A stretch of DNA of 64,000 nt from Hydrangea macrophylla (Eukaryota; Streptophyta; Magnoliopsida; Cornales; Hydrangeaceae). Below are positions 35,601-45,640 of this stretch, one piece after another. The stretch is from assembly GCA_033977485.1 (NCBI GenBank), contig CM066988.1:71043169-71107168 (forward strand). The letters are read 5' to 3'. Below the pieces are notes generated by a model that saw only the letters and a program-made list of their open reading frames with translations, was not told the origin of the DNA and did no database searches. Each line of letters begins with the position of its first letter. Within the stretch, counting starts at the first letter, position 1. The position numbers were made by a program, and so were the translations under genes.

Positions 35601-37212
35601 AATACTGCTGAATACAAGGCATGCATTCTGGGGATGGAATCGGCCATAGAATTGAGAGTTCAGAAGTTGGATGTCTTTGGAGATTCAAATCTCATTGTGT
35701 CACAAGCAAGAGGAGAATGGACGGTGAAAGAAGAGAGGCTGAAGCTCTACCATGACCATCTCGATGGACTCAAGAAACAGTTCAAGAGCATAACATTCTG
35801 TTACCTACCCAGGGAAGAGAATCAGTTAGCAGATTCATTGGCTACCCTAGCCTCCATGAAAAAAATCCACGTAGGGGTAAAAATGATGCCTCTAGTAATC
35901 GAGCAAAGATACAAACCGTCATTTAGCATGATCGCTGTAATCGAAGAAGAAGAGAATAAAATACCATGGTATCAAGATGTCTGGAACTTTATAGAAAAGG
36001 GAACATACCCCCAAAAGTCTACTGAGAAAGATAAAAGAGCAATTCAAAGGTTCGCAGCACAGTTCATCATTTGCGGTGGAAAATTATTAAAGAAAGGGTA
36101 CAATGGTCACAACCTGACTTGCTTGTTCGGGAAGGGCGCCAGAAGGATGATGGAAGAAATACACGAAGGGGTATGCGGTCCACACATGAACGATCACATG
36201 CTGGACAAAAAAGATCGTAAGACAAGGGTACTATTGGACAACGTTGGAAAAAGATTGTTGCGAATACGTGAGAAGGTGCCACAAGTGCCAGATCCATGCA
36301 AACATGATGCATGTACCACCATCTCTGCTCTATAGTTTGACCTCCCCGTGGCCATTCTCAACTTGGGGAATCGATATCATTGGCGATATTGTTCCGAAGG
36401 CCTCAAACGGAAACCGATACATTTTGGTGGCCATTGACTGCTTCACAAAATGGGTAGAAGCCGCATCCTACAGCAAGTTGGGGGCCAAGAAAGTGGCCAA
36501 ATTCATCAAGAGAAATCTCATCTGTCGTTATGGAGTCCCCCATGAGGTCATTTAGGACAACGGAAGTCATTTCAAAGCAGTAGTCAGGGATTTATTTGAG
36601 AAATACAAAATCACTTATCATAAGTCATCACCATATAGGCCGCACACTAATGGGGCAGTCGAAGCTGCAAACAAGAATGTCAAGGCCGTACTGTAGAAAT
36701 TGGCCGATAATTACAAAGACTGGCACGAGAAACTACCATTTGAGCTTTGGGGATACAGAACATCGATAAGGACGTCTACATGAGCGTCTTCTTATTCATT
36801 GGTGTATGGCATGGAAGCAGTACTTCCAGTCAAAATAGAACTACCATCCCTGTGTGTGATGGCAGAATGTGAAATTTCATAATCTGGCTGGTTAATGGAA
36901 AGGTATAAAGAATTGGCTTTCATAGATGAAAAGCGCCTAGCAGCAGTCGACCACGTCCAAATCTATCAAAAGAGGATAGCCCGTGCTTTTAACAAGAAAG
37001 TTTGCCCGAGGAAAATTGTCAAGGGTGACCTTGTCCTGAAGGAACTACGAGCTCCGATCTTTGACCCATGTGGGAAGTTCAAACCTAAATGGGTTGGCCC
37101 TTACATCATCAAAACTATCCTTTATGGAGGAGCGACCTACCTCATGGACCTCGATGGTGTCGAATTCAAAGAACCAATCAATGTGGATCGCCTCAAAAAT
37201 TGCTATGCTTGA
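32610..37212 (+). pseudogene. Pol of the Tat-like element (protease, RT, two RNase H, integrase)
   Basis: Protease: VPFCLVDTGSALNVC near 32703, then a stop where RPW would be (RRP stop, 32948). After a shift near 33300 the linker runs to MPGVDLD (34100). Reverse transcriptase 34130-34830: VPKKDGK, then GFSGYNQI and the active site VYVDDMIV near 34612; stops include 34117, and there are shifts near 34735. First RNase H about 35000-35420 (YELNYSTLEKTCWTLVW). A second, archaeal-type RNase H at about 35480-35870 begins WKLYFDGATNMKGYGVG and includes NTAEYKA and DSNLIVSQ; this dual arrangement is typical of the Tat group. Integrase about 36090-37212: a shift near 36230 inside the HHCC finger, catalytic WGIDIIG, DNGSHF (preceded by a stop) and GAVEAAN. 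Ends NVDRLKNCYA. At least ten disruptions. Confidence 0.85.
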
Positions 37213-37239
37213 CTCTAGCCTATTTCTTTCAAGCCTCGC

Positions 37240-37690
37240 CATGAACTACGCTCGACCTGATTCCCACTCGGGGATACGTAGGCAATCGCATCGGTTCGGT
37301 CGCTTCACCCACAAAATCAGCCCATCTCCTTCAAACCTTGCCCTGAACTATGTTCGACCTGATTCCCACTTGGAGATACGTAGGCAACCGCATTGGTTTG
37401 ATCGCTTCACCCACAAAAATAGCCCATCTCCTTCAAACCTTGCCCTCAACTACGCTCGATCTGATTCCCACTCGGGGATACGTAGGCAACCGCATCGGTT
37501 CGGTCGCTTCACCCACAAAAATAGCCCATCTCCTTCAAACCTTGCCCTCAACTACGCTCGACCTGATTCCAACTCGGGGATACGTAGGCAGCCGCATCAG
37601 TTTGGTCGACACCATTATAATCAACCCCTTTTCTTTCAAGACTTTGGCCTGAACTACGTTGGACCTGATCCCTGCTCTGGGGTACGTAAG
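37240..37690 (+). repeat. 102-bp tandem array just after pol
   Basis: The word GGATACGTAGGCA (one copy GAGATACGTAGGCA) recurs at 37272, 37374, 37476 and 37578, exactly 102 bases apart, with a degenerate fifth copy at 37676. Units also share CTACGCTCGACCTGATTCCC and CCATCTCCTTCAAACCTTGC. Frames stay open only because 102 is a multiple of three. The same CTACG...GATTCCCC...GGATACGTAGGCA module recurs once at 45448-45475, close to the polypurine tract. Confidence 0.85.
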
Positions 37691-37860
37691 CAGACTTTCA
37701 GAAGAGAAAAGAAGGATGGCTTGCTAGGTCAAAAATCCAAAAGGACGCGTAGGCAAAAATTAGAGTTAAATCCAAAGACCTAACTGGTGCCTGGGCAAAA
37801 TTATGAGTGAATAAGAGAAATGAAGTCGTGGTCCTTACCATAACCCAGAAATCACCCTTC
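37691..37860. other. Spacer, no gene seen
   Basis: Short spacer between two repeat arrays; it contains another GCGTAGGCA at 37747. Confidence 0.4.
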
Positions 37861-38020
37861 ACACTAGGGGCAAACTTCGGCCACCCGCCTCGTTTGCCTA
37901 AAGGCTCTCCTAAACTAGGGGCAAACTTCGTTCATATACCTCGTTTGCCTCACAACCTCGCATATCCCAAACTAGGGGCAAACTTCGGCTACCAGCCTCG
38001 TTTGCCTCTAATCGTCCTAG
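37861..38020 (+). repeat. Three polypurine-tract-like repeats
   Basis: Three copies of CTAGGGGCAAACTTCG (AGGGGCAAAC at 37866, 37917 and 37974), each followed by CCTCGTTTGCCT, so each unit is an imperfect hairpin (AGGCAAAC against GTTTGCCT). The ten-base core AGGGGCAAAC is identical to the end of the element's real polypurine tract at 45631-45640. Confidence 0.8.
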
Positions 38021-38269
38021 CATGCCCAAACAAGTACCAAAAGCAAACATCTTATCAAAATCATACTGCAAATGTTTTCAGAAAGCCAAATGCAAAAAAT
38101 AAGGTTCTGTAAGTAACCAAGGTTCGCCGATAAACAAACTTCGAATTTTACATAAGCAGGGATAAATGAAAACACAAAAAGTTCTTTCAGAAAACAATCG
38201 CAAATATCAAAGACACTTAGAGGAAAGAAGCAGAATCAGTCAAGTCTAGTTTTATTTTATGTCTTTTAT

Positions 38270-39268
38270 TTAGAAGTAGGCTTTTACTCGACAGGCCCAT
38301 CCACTGATGAAAGCAGCAATAGTAACAGCTCTGACTCTGTAAGCAAAGACCCTCTCAGTAAATCCCCGGGGGACCTCTTCAACTCGCCCGTACTGTCTAG
38401 CCAATCGACGAGGATGATAGAAAAAAGTCTCTCTCAAACCCATCAACCACACTCTCTGGTAATCCCCGAGGCTGGTGGTCACAGCATGGAGGCCCCAACG
38501 CCCCACAATCCAGCAAATATCAGCCTCAGATAAAGCACCCATCATGCTAACCTAATCGGCAGAAGTGTAATGAGAATAAAGCACGGCTCTGCGGAAGTAA
38601 ACTGGCAGCACACTACCAGTCCATAACTGAAGGCGCTCGTAGAGCCAAGCCTGTAACACCAAAGGCGCCCCAGAAAGAAGAAGAGTTCCTTTATTAGAAG
38701 CACGATCCAAACCATTCAGAGTTTTGGCTAGAACCATGGCCATGGGGTTCTTACTCAATTTCAGCCCGAGGCACATGTGTACCAAGTCAATGGAAGTACT
38801 CAAGAATAGAAAGTGCGAAGTCATGCATAATATCATAGTGGCCCCGCGGGTGACATCATGTACGCTAGGATTCCCAGGACTAGCATACTGGGCAATGATG
38901 GAAGCAATGTCAAGAACCTCACCATGAATTAGTCAGCGGGAGATAACAGCGGAACAGTTCAAGTATTCGGCCAAGCCTCGCATAGGACTGGGAGTATCAG
39001 TAAGAGGAAGAATCAGGTCAGAGTCCGGATCGAAGCTGAGGATAGCACAGAACACCTCAAATAGGGGGCATATATCTAGGCCATTAAAATTAAAGACATG
39101 ATTTACAGGGTCCCAATGGGCAATGGCAGCACGCATGAACTCGGCGTTCAAAGCCATTTAGCGAAGAGAGAACAGCTCGGTCAAGCCGTAGCTAAAAAGG
39201 TTGATCCGTTCCACGCCATCCGTGATGTTCAGCCAAGCCGTGAGTTGAGAGGGGTCATACAATGCCAT
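38270..39268 (-). pseudogene. Antisense ORF, resembles plant DUF7745-type proteins
   Basis: A single minus-strand frame of 332 codons from ATG 39268 to the stop at 38270, interrupted by three in-frame stops (39160-39158, about 38935-38933 and 38551-38549) with no frameshift. The order is: an N-terminal part reading MALYDPSQLTAWLNITDGVE; a core MALNAEFMRAAIAHWDPVNH and HVFNFNGLDICPLFEVFCAI; a central helical region (SKNPMAMVLAKTLNGLDRAS); and a basic C-terminus (RRLARQYGRVEEVPRGF). The WDP...HVFxFxxxDICPxxEEF pattern is one I associate with plant proteins of the DUF7745 type found near Tat retrotransposons; I cannot confirm this. Function unknown. It lies 350 bases beyond the PMD gene on the same strand, opposite to gag-pol. 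Confidence 0.6.
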
Positions 39269-39619
39269 GTTTTCTGTCGCGGCTTTAGCAAAATTCAAAA
39301 TTTCGGCACCTCCCCATTTCACGGACTATCCCACCTCCAAGGTAAACACACTCACTATCACAAAGCTACTCATCGCAGTAATATCAACAATCACAAAATC
39401 ACAAAGCACATATATTGTCACACGATCACCAACTAAAATAAGCACACAATCGCACCTTCAAACCGGAAACTATCCGGCTAAAAAAGCAAAACATCACAAA
39501 ACTCTATCAAAGGTGACACATCATCCTATACATCATCCTACACATTGTCCATAATTCACTAGTACAACCCAATTGAAGACATAAAATGGGGATAAAACAA
39601 AGTCCCCGCTTAGAAGGTC
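39269..39619. other. Spacer between the two antisense genes
   Basis: No ORF of note. On the minus strand it is both the 3' side of the PMD gene and the presumed 5' region of the DUF7745-like ORF. A/C-rich with many CAACA/CACA words. No clear TATA box. Confidence 0.35.
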
Positions 39620-39837
39620 TCAGTCCTCCTCCTCTTCATCCTCTGTCGGACCACCCAGAGTGTACATCGACGATGGCCTCCTCCCACCGCCTCTGCACCT
39701 TGGCCTGGTTCTCGACGAGCCAACACCACCTCCTCGACACTGCACATGCAAAATAAATACAAATCAGCTAAGAAGCAACAAAAATACAAAAACAGAGTCA
39801 AGTGATGCCATTTGACTGGTGCTAAACTGCCGCATAC

Positions 39838-41128
39838 TAGGGATGGCAATGGGGCGGGTTTTCCGGGTTTCCCGCCCCGCCCTGCCCTGCCCCTAATAGG
39901 TAGGGTATGGGGGAGGCATTCATGGGGTAGGGGTCGGGTATGGGGGGAGAGGGTTCAACCCGAGCCGGGTTCGGGTCGGGGTCGGGTATAGGGTCAAATC
40001 CCCCGAACCCGCCCCGAATATATATGTATTTACATTACTATCCTCAATAGTTAGGAGTATTACCCTTTTTCCTTGTTAGTATAAATAGTAGCAAACAATT
40101 TTAAGGCTTCATTTTTGTGTTTCTAATGTCGGCTGATAACATAGAGACCAAGACTCAAGAGTCTCTCAGTCTCATCTCATCTCTTTCTCTTCACCGGAGC
40201 TAACCAGTCACCTCTAACCCTCAAGATTCTCATCAGATCTGACTCTTCAAGGTAATACTTCATAAAACCCTAACTTAATTTACTCACTTTCTGATTCTGA
40301 GCTTCAAAATCATCTGAAGCCTCAATTTCTGACTCTCATCTGTGCGTGAGTGTGTGCGAGTCTGCGAGTATACGCGTGAGTATGTGTTAGTGTATAAGTG
40401 TGTGTGCGTGATAGCGTGAGTGCATGTGTGAGTGTGTGTTAGTGCATGTGCAATGTGTGCGTGACAGTGTGCGTGAGTGAAGGATGTTGGTGCTTGCGAG
40501 TGTGTGCGTGAGTATGTGCATTTGAGTGTTGTGCATTGTGTGTGGGGTGTGTGTGTGTGTGTGTGTGTGTATCACTGATTCACTGCATTGATGGTATTTG
40601 TGACTTTGTTGCCTTAAAAATTGCAGATTGATACAAAGACGAGTAAAGATATTGTTTTAATCTCCTGGAGCATTTGTTGATTTGAATCTTTGATTCTTTT
40701 ATGTATTTTCTGTACTATGGTTGGTGGATTGTAATATGAATATTGTGTGCTTGAACTTTGAGTCTTGGATGGGTAACCTATTAATTTGATTATTAGTTTG
40801 ATTGTAATTTGATTATAATATGATTGGTGGATTATATAATTTGTATTGGATTGGGTGCCCCCAAAGAGGGGAAAAAAATAGGAAAGCATAAACCACTGCC
40901 ATTTTTTTTAAGGGACTGCCCCTAATTTGTGTATGTGAAGGATGTTGGGCGGGGCGGGGCGGGGCGGGGCGGGGGTGGGGTAAAGCTACCTAGCCGGGGT
41001 CGGGGGCGGGACAAGGTGAAGGTCGGGGCGGGGCGGGGCGGGGTTGGGGTCGGGGCTATGGTCTAACTAAGCGGGGCGGGGGCGGGGGAGGGGGGCCCCG
41101 TCCCATACCCGCCCCGTCGCCATCCCTA
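39838..41128. mobile_element. hAT-like non-autonomous element, 1291 bp
   Basis: Ends TAGGGATGGCAATGGGGCGG and CCCCGTCGCCATCCCTA are inverted repeats. Flanks CCGCATAC (39830-39837) and TCGCATAC (41129-41136) are an eight-base target duplication with one mismatch, as for hAT. The termini are packed with GGGGCGGGG runs (40948-41095). The middle has GTGTGTG/GTGAGTG microsatellite (40340-40570) and a leader-like stretch ending AAG then GTAATACTTC (40250). It lies in intron 4 of the antisense PMD gene. Confidence 0.85.
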
Positions 41129-41204
41129 TCGCATACCGTCCATCTGCCAAGGGTAAAATATAGGGTTAGAACCTCGCAACCTTAAGGAGCACAAAATTAG
41201 AGAC

Positions 41205-41724
41205 TAGGGGTGGGCATTCGGTTGGTCGGTTCGGTTTTGGGTAAAACCGCCAACCGAACCGATGTAATCGGTTTTCTCAGTACTAGAACCGTCAACCGAC
41301 CGTTATTGTCAGTTTTCGATCGGTTCGGTTTGTGTCGGTTGGCGGTCGGTTTGATCGGTTGGGGAATTACTGTTATAAAAAAAAATTACACTATTATCAA
41401 AATGAAGCATGACTGTTGGATGGTGTTGTTGACACTTTTATAGTTTTATGATCATTTTATATTATATATTATTATTATATCTATACAATTACTCAGTAGT
41501 CTAGTAGAATTGTAGAAGTAGTCCAGTAGAAGTGTAAGTATTGACTAATAATTTGGTCGGTTCGGTTTTATCGGTTTTTTAACCTTGTCAACCGTGAACC
41601 GACCGTGGAACCGAAGAAATCACATACATTCAACCGATTTCGACCGCCAACCGAATTTAAACCGACCATGTTCGGTCGGTTTGCGGTCGGTTCTTCGGTT
41701 CGGTTTGGTTTTTGCCCACCCCTA
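41205..41724. mobile_element. hAT-like MITE, 520 bp
   Basis: Inverted ends TAGGGGTGGGCATTCGG and GTTTTTGCCCACCCCTA, with a perfect eight-base duplication TTAGAGAC at 41197-41204 and 41725-41732. The interior is dense in CGGTCGGTT and AACCGACC words in both orientations. The right-hand duplication lies only a few bases from the exon 4 donor of the antisense PMD gene (41736-41735). Confidence 0.9.
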
Positions 41725-43747
41725 TTAGAGACATACCCGATGGTCCCGCGTAAGGACCAAAGACCGTAAGCTAGCTGTCAAGGCGTGACCCTCCTCAGCA
41801 TAACTCCAAGGGACGTTGAGGACACCTGCTGGTTGGGTGGGATAACTGTACGTGACTCGCGGCAGCTCCATGACCTGCGGAGAGCCATTGGCATCCAAAA
41901 CGTTAACAGTCCAATCCCAAGGAGGGATGGGATCAGAAGCGGCGAGAGCCTATCTCCTATACATCTCGCGAAGCTATAAGCACAAGACAAGTAAGGAAAA
42001 GATAAGTCCAAAAACATAAGTGACGAATAGAGACAAAAAATGTAAAAGAAACTCACATCCAAGAGTGGAAAGTTCAGCATCAGAAAGCGGCCACGGTAGG
42101 TCTCATATCTTGTCTCAGAGCGAAAATAATCCCAGGCATCAGTACCAGCCAAAGCTGCCAGCAAAGCAGCACCAGAGAGGTCATCAGCATCCATCACAGG
42201 AGGGGCATGAGGAACGCGGTACCTCGGACCACCAACCACCTGCCGAGATACCCGCTCACCAAGGTACCACTGCCTATGCTCGGTACTCTCCATCAGAAGT
42301 CGACAAGAAGCAAGAGGTCTCACCGCCTGTATCTCCTCTGGGGCAGCATAGGAAACATGCTCCCAGGGTATCCAATCAACGCTAGCGACCATCAACTCGG
42401 ATAAGAAATTTCTCAAAAGGACGATCCGGTGGGCCCCGCTCTTGACCCCAACAACATCCCTTCTCTATCTCAAGCCTCGAGGGAACAACGGCACATGAGC
42501 CATGCCATCCTTATCTTCACTCGACTCATCGGTCGGGGGTAGGAACCAACAGTTTCAGGTACACGAAGCTCCAGAGGTGCATAGAAAAGTAAAAGTTAGA
42601 AAATAGAAATAAGAAAGGACCAAAAGAAAAGGATAAGTTACGAGTCATACCTCCCAAGCTCGCCAGAATCCTCTAGTAGATTTAATGCCACCACGAGAAA
42701 CCTCACCCATATGCTTGTAAAGGTGGGCCAGGGCAGCACCGCCCCAGTCTAAGAAGGAATCTCATCAATGGTCTCCAAGCAAGAAAGGAGCCGCAAGCTC
42801 ACCCGGTCATTCCGTGTCGCAAAAATCGAACAGCCGAGAACATACAGGAAAAAGACCTGTAGCAATTGCTGGTCGGTCAGAGTGTGTCCTCCCCTACCAT
42901 AAGCCCGATAAAGCCAGTCGCAAGGGAACCAAGGCCCCTCCAAACTTAGAGGAGCAGCCCCAATCAACATCTCAACGGCCTCAGGATCAATCTCGTAGAA
43001 ATAATCCAGGATCATGCAGTTCCCGCCAACTCTCAAGCCGGTGATCATGGAAAAATCGAAGGCCGTCATCGTCATTTCACCGAACGGCAGGTGAAAAGTA
43101 TTCATCGTATCCCACCATCTCTCCGCAAGAGCATAAAAGTGGGTCAAGTCATTAGTGCTCTTTGAAACTAGGCGGACAAAGCCCCCAAACCCGGCATCGT
43201 CTACCATTTTTTTAACAGCAGGCGAAAGTTGGGTGTACCACAAAGAAGCATGGGCAAGACTACCGTGGCCCTTCAAGACCACCTCTGGCACCTACACACA
43301 TGAAAAAATGACAAAATGAGCACAAAATCACTATTCACAACCCAGAGTCCGACTTCACAAAAATGATGTATCAGCACAAAAATGAACTCCCAACGACCTC
43401 CAGGCGCATACTATAGTTCACTAAACTAGTATAATCCACATAATTGCCGAAAGTTTCACATACCTGACTTGCTAAAGCTGCGGCCAAAAGATGACGTTGA
43501 GGGTCACGTAAAATCAACTCCGGGGGTTGACTCTCGGCTCTCACCCGTTCCTTGGCCTTCTTTGAGAGCCTCCTCGAGCTTGAAGCCATGGATCTACAAA
43601 GAAAATGGAAGTAAAAACCAAACTTTCTTCTTGAAAATTAGAGGAAACTAAAACACCAATCAAAATTCCAATCATGGGGAAAGATTACTCACCTGAGTGT
43701 GCACAAGTTGCGTTTTGACAAATTTTGGCTCCAAAAACACCCTAAAA

Positions 43748-43925
43748 TAGGGGTGAACAAAAAAACCGAAAAATCGAAAACCGACCGACCAAAAAACCGA
43801 TTGGTCGGTTTATAAAATGCATGTACAAAAAACCGACCGAAACCGCAAAACCGACCGAAACCGAACCTATTGGTCGGTTTTAAAATACACTAAAAACCGA
43901 CCGAAATCGACCGCGTACACCCCTA
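43748..43925. mobile_element. hAT-like MITE, 178 bp
   Basis: Ends TAGGGGTGAACAAAA and GTACACCCCTA, with a perfect eight-base duplication CCCTAAAA at 43740-43747 and 43926-43933. The interior is built from AACCGACCGA and TTGGTCGGTT. It sits about 160 bases upstream of the PMD start codon, in its likely promoter or leader. Confidence 0.88.
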
Positions 43926-44154
43926 CCCTAAAATGGCCAAAAATGAGCATCTGGAGCTTAAAAACTCAAGATATACACACATAGAGTCCGGCCACCTAGT
44001 GCCACTGTGGCACTGCTCCTCGCGGGCCTCATTTTCCTCTATTTCAGACTATTTTGGCCTATTTTGGCCTATTTCAGTCCATTTTTGGCCCTAATTAGCC
44101 CCAGTGGCTCATTTTAGTTGAGGTTTACAAGGTTTTATCCCTAATAGATCCAAC

Positions 44155-44825
44155 TTATCCCTAGAGGACAGTTACAGAGAAAAAACGACCCTCGAAAGCC
44201 CGAACAAGCTTTTTTCAGAATAACCATCACAAAAGTTGATGAACCGTGAGAGATTCAGATCTGAGTCTTGGTTTTCGATCGACAGTCAAGAAAGACTCTC
44301 AAAAAAGCCCCCCATTATCCCCAGAGGACAATTATACAAAGAAATCAACTCCCGAAGGCCCTAACCGACTCTTTCCGATTGAGCCCTGGAAGGTTCAATC
44401 AACCGTGTGAGATTTAGAGATGGGTCCTGGTCCCTGGTCAAGAAGCAGTCGAAGAGAGGTTCTTAGAGAATCCAACACTATACCCCGAGGATAAAATAAA
44501 AAAACATATCAGCTTTCGAAGGCGCTAACCGGCTCTCTTGGATTGAACATAGCAGAATTTGATCAACCATGAGAGATTCAGAGATGGATCCTGGTTCTCG
44601 GTCGACAGTCAAGAAAGATTCTTGGAGAGTCCAAATCCACCCCCAACGGACAGATGTAGACAAAAATTGGTTCCTGAAGGCTCTAACCAGCTCTTTTGGA
44701 TTAAGCATAGCAGAATTTGATCAACCATGAGAGATTCAAAGATAGATCCTAGTTCTCGGTCAGAAGTCGTGACGGGTTCTCAGAAAGAATTTCCCAATAT
44801 CCCCAGCAGAAAATAAATAGAAAAC
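44155..44825 (+). repeat. About four copies of a ~162-bp tandem unit
   Basis: Starts near 44155, 44318, 44480, 44640, with a partial copy from 44800. Shared words are GAGGACA, CCCTAACCGGCTCT, GATCAACCATGAGAGATTCA, GATCCTGGTTCTCGGTC and GTCAAGAAAGA. Copies have diverged considerably. It lies upstream of the PMD gene with respect to that gene's direction. Confidence 0.75.
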
Positions 44826-44859
44826 CAGAACCAGTTTTTACGGCCCTGTGCCCGTTGAT

Positions 44860-45125
44860 AAGCTTCCTCATCTATCATATCACGGTGAGCTTCCTCACTT
44901 GTCAACTACCGTGAGCTTCCTCACCTGTCGGTTATCGTGAGCTTCCTTACTTATCGAGAGCTTCCTTACTCCGTTTATCTTACCTGTCAGTGAGCCTCCT
45001 CACTTACCATGAACTTTCTCACCAAATCGATCACCGTGAGCTTTCTCATTTGTTGTGAGCATCCTCACTTTGGTTATCATAAATTTTCCCGGTTATCAAT
45101 CTTTGTGAGCCCTCTCACCTCTCAG
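44860..45125 (+). repeat. GTGAGCTTCCTCAC hairpin-word array
   Basis: At least eight degenerate copies of GTGAGCTTCCTCAC, each able to form a five-base stem (GTGAG/CTCAC) with a four-base loop, spaced by 10-30 bases of variable sequence (TTGTCAACTACC, CTGTCGGTTATC). Confidence 0.75.
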
Positions 45126-45462
45126 CTGTTATCCTCAAGGGCCCTGTGTCTGATCCACTCGCAAGCATATTTCCCAAAATTCAAGAAGTATGCCCCGAGG
45201 CCCAGAGTCTTCCAAACCTTGATGTCCTTATCCGAGTCAGCCACCACATCATAGTCGTAAATGCTAGCATAACACCGACCCACTTGGAGTGGCATAACTC
45301 ATAGAATCGGCTCATGCTAGGATCAAAACACTAGACGTGATAGGACTCAATACATAGTTTATGTCACATCCATGCATTGCATCCTCATAGCATAGCATCC
45401 GCCTGTCTTGTTATGATTTGTTCTTTTGTGTCCTAAACTACGTCCTGGTCTGATTCCCCTTG

Positions 45463-45640
45463 GGATACGTAGGCAGTTCACGCAGAGCGCCACCAACACT
45501 GACCTTAACATCACATTTTTCATCCTTTGCAACGCTTTTGTCCTAAATCTATAGCCTCCAAAAAGACCTGTCTCTTCGAAGCTTTGGCACTCGCTTGCAA
45601 CATGCAATACCTCGCAAGTTCATTCCAAAGAGGGGCAAAC
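45463..45640 (+). other. Recurrent GGATACGTAGGCA module and polypurine tract
   Basis: GGATACGTAGGCA at 45463-45475 repeats the module of the 102-base array eight kilobases earlier. The polypurine tract AAAGAGGGGCAAAC at 45627-45640 directly precedes the 3' LTR. Confidence 0.8.

Larger units (their letters stand above)
39620..43589 (-). pseudogene. Antisense plant mobile domain (PMD) gene with five exons, broken
   Basis: On the minus strand: exon 1 43589-43464 (MASSSRRLSKKAKERVRAES ... ALASQ) with a GTATGT donor; exon 2 43291-42651 after TGTAG, with the PMD signature AERWWDTMNTFHLPFGEMTM and FDFSMITGLRVGG; exon 3 about 42580-42057, ending TTGGAT before GTGAGT; exon 4 41973-41737 after TTATAG, with a GTATGT donor; exon 5 39739-39620 after GTGCAG, where one frame ends in an acidic tail EDEEEED. 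Exons 1, 2 and 3 join in phase. Damage: a one-base deletion in exon 2 at about 42748 (stop 42751-42749), further stops or shifts in exon 3, and a stop in exon 4. Cellular PMD proteins (MAIN, MAIL1) are nuclear factors linked to transposon silencing; transposon-borne PMD relatives are known. The role in this element is unknown. Confidence 0.75.

Noticed and set aside
37061..37783. 240-codon ORF with LNYARPDSHSGIRRQPH repeats after pol
   Set aside because: It is the 102-base DNA repeat read in frame; a second frame is also open and it overlaps the end of integrase.
40340..40600. ORF of HTHTH-type residues
   Set aside because: GTGTGTGA microsatellite inside a hAT-like element.
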